NCBI GenBank assembly: GCA_030147805.1
Contig: JASBUR010000051.1
Span: forward strand, 1 to 64,000
Direction of reading: 5' to 3'
Source: Sphingomonadaceae bacterium
Lineage (GTDB): Bacteria; Pseudomonadota; Alphaproteobacteria; Sphingomonadales; Sphingomonadaceae
Length of the DNA stretch: 64,000 nucleotides
Shown: positions 63,016-64,000 of the stretch, in pieces
Layout of the letters: each line of letters starts with the position of its first letter
How positions within the stretch are numbered: the stretch's first letter is position 1
Notes under the pieces: generated by a model
Databases searched by the model: none
What the model saw: only the letters and a program-made list of their open reading frames with translations
What the model was told of the DNA's origin: nothing
Position numbers and translations under genes: made by a program

Positions 63016-64000
63016 GTGCCAGTGTCCGCCGACCGCCCCTCCGTCTTCACCATCCCGCCGCACGTCGCCTTCGTCGACGCGCTGGCGACGGGCTTGCTCG
63101 ACCGCACGCGCGGCGATCCGATGCGGCTGGCGCGCGCAACGGTGCTGCTGCCCAACCGCCGCGCCGTCCGCGCGCTGACCGACGCCTTCGTGCGGCTGTC
63201 CGACGAGGGCGGACTGCTGCTGCCGCGGATGACGCCGATCGGCGATGTCGACGAGGACGAGGCGCTGGGCGTATTCGCCGACGATCTGGGGGCGGGCGCC
63301 GAGCTGCCGCCGGCGGTCGACGACTGCAAGCAGCGGCTGATCCTGACCAAGCTCGTCAAACCCTATCTCGAAAGCGGCGGCGAGCGCGCGACCGCGGTCG
63401 AGGCGCTGCGCCTCGCCGATGACCTGCGCGTCACGCTGCGCCAGCTGCTGTTCGACGATGTCGCGCCGTCGCGGCTGCGCGATGTCGACGCCGGCGACCT
63501 TGCCAGCCATTGGGAGCGCACGCTCGCCTATCTGGCGATCGTCGTCGACGCCTGGCCGGCGATCCTTGCCGAGGAAGGCGAGGTCGACGGTGCGATCCGC
63601 CGGAACGAGCTGATGCGCGGCTGGATCGACCGGCTGGCCGCCGACCCGCCGTCGGACCTGATCGTCGCCGCGGGCATGGTCGCCACCTCGCCCGTCGTCG
63701 GGCGACTGCTCCACCGCATCGCCCGCCTGCCCGGCGGGCTGGTGGTGCTTCCGGGCCTCGACGTCGAGATGGACGACGAAGAGTGGCAGGAGATTCGCTG
63801 CCACCTCGCCGATCCAGAGCGCTCGCCGGCGCACGACAGCGAGGGGCACCCGCAGTTCGCCTTCCGCTGCCTGCTCGAACGGATGAAGGTCGGCCGCGGC
63901 GAGATCGCGGTCTGGCCCTACACGACGCCCTATGACGGGCCGCCAGCGCGCACCGCGGTGCTGGCACGCGCGATGGCGCCGGCACGCTTCACCGATGCGT
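63016..64000 (+). CDS. addB: Double-strand break repair protein AddB, N-terminal part (3' cut by window)
   Basis: An open frame of 328 codons that runs off the window, so it is absent from the ORF track. The start VFTIPPHVAFVDALATGLLD, then RATVLLPNRRAVRALTDAF and RMTPIGDVDEDEA, is the alphaproteobacterial AddB N-terminus. AddB with AddA forms a helicase-nuclease for recombination. Start choices are GTG 63013, 63016 or 63022; GGGA at 63007-63010 favours 63016. 36 bases after murU. Confidence 0.9.
   Translation, partial: MPVSADRPSVFTIPPHVAFVDALATGLLDRTRGDPMRLARATVLLPNRRAVRALTDAFVRLSDEGGLLLPRMTPIGDVDEDEALGVFADDLGAGAELPPAVDDCKQRLILTKLVKPYLESGGERATAVEALRLADDLRVTLRQLLFDDVAPSRLRDVDAGDLASHWERTLAYLAIVVDAWPAILAEEGEVDGAIRRNELMRGWIDRLAADPPSDLIVAAGMVATSPVVGRLLHRIARLPGGLVVLPGLDVEMDDEEWQEIRCHLADPERSPAHDSEGHPQFAFRCLLERMKVGRGEIAVWPYTTPYDGPPARTAVLARAMAPARFTDA

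Noticed and set aside
62113-63849. 578-codon minus-strand ORF opposite murU/addB
   Set aside because: Shadow of two plus-strand genes with clear motifs.

Overview
The window is GC-rich, gene-dense and mostly tightly overlapping. Gene content and order point to an alphaproteobacterium of the order Sphingomonadales: chvI-chvG-hprK-rapZ-PTS EIIA-HPr next to pckA; ahcY-divL-tsaE-amgK-murU-addB; ffh-rpsP-rimM-trmD-rplS; leuCDB-asd; and a psp operon with divergent pspF. This placement rests on synteny and remembered family features, not on a search.

Layout. 1-8 kb: the end of a chemotaxis receptor, an outer-membrane porin, an acyl-CoA synthetase with an MFS transporter, a phospholipid-methyltransferase-like enzyme, an EamA permease and a phospholipase D family protein. 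8-11.5 kb: a decayed DoxX-like gene, a urate-oxidase-N-domain membrane protein, an ALDH7-type dehydrogenase and a LuxR-type regulator. 11.6-17.8 kb: the incomplete (regulatory) phosphotransferase system with ChvG/ChvI and divergent pckA. 17.9-20.2 kb: a conserved hypothetical gene, a J-domain protein, two PaaI-type thioesterases and SufE. 20.3-24.6 kb: a much expanded phage-shock-protein locus. 24.7-27.7 kb: superoxide dismutase, an exported aminopeptidase and an exported unknown. 28.0-35.0 kb: a coenzyme F420 locus (LLM oxidoreductase, npdG, fused fbiC, cofC, cofD, cofE) plus a TIM-barrel protein. 35.0-38.7 kb: yciB, ftsY, mtaB, dapF. 39.4-43.8 kb: the ffh/ribosomal operon, with a vapBC toxin-antitoxin module lying exactly between rimM and trmD. 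44.4-49.2 kb: leuC-leuD-leuB, a DUF502 protein and asd. 49.2-55.7 kb: assorted enzymes (GFA-like, alpha/beta hydrolase, M2 peptidase, peroxiredoxin, AlgH, D-acylamino-acid deacylase). 55.9-64 kb: ahcY, a second PIN-domain module with an unfamiliar partner, divL, tsaE, amgK, murU and the start of addB.

How genes work together. ChvG/ChvI, HPr kinase, EIIA and HPr form a signalling unit linked to carbon metabolism and sit beside pckA. PspF with a textbook sigma-54 promoter should switch on a single transcript that encodes a 54-residue membrane peptide, PspA, PspB, PspC and five more small membrane/coiled-coil proteins. Most of these end in a shared PspB-like motif, which makes this the strongest candidate for an under-described system here. 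The F420 genes make the deazaflavin FO, attach the phosphoester side chain and glutamylate it. NpdG and the LLM enzyme are the likely users. Half of these genes are transcribed as the tail of the dapF-mtaB-ftsY-yciB operon. The ahcY-to-addB end couples methyl-cycle recycling, a tyrosine-containing DivL cell-cycle kinase homologue, tRNA t6A synthesis and muramic acid recycling.

No rRNA, tRNA, CRISPR array, phage or insertion sequence was recognised. Start codons were chosen from Shine-Dalgarno position and known family N-termini and remain predictions.
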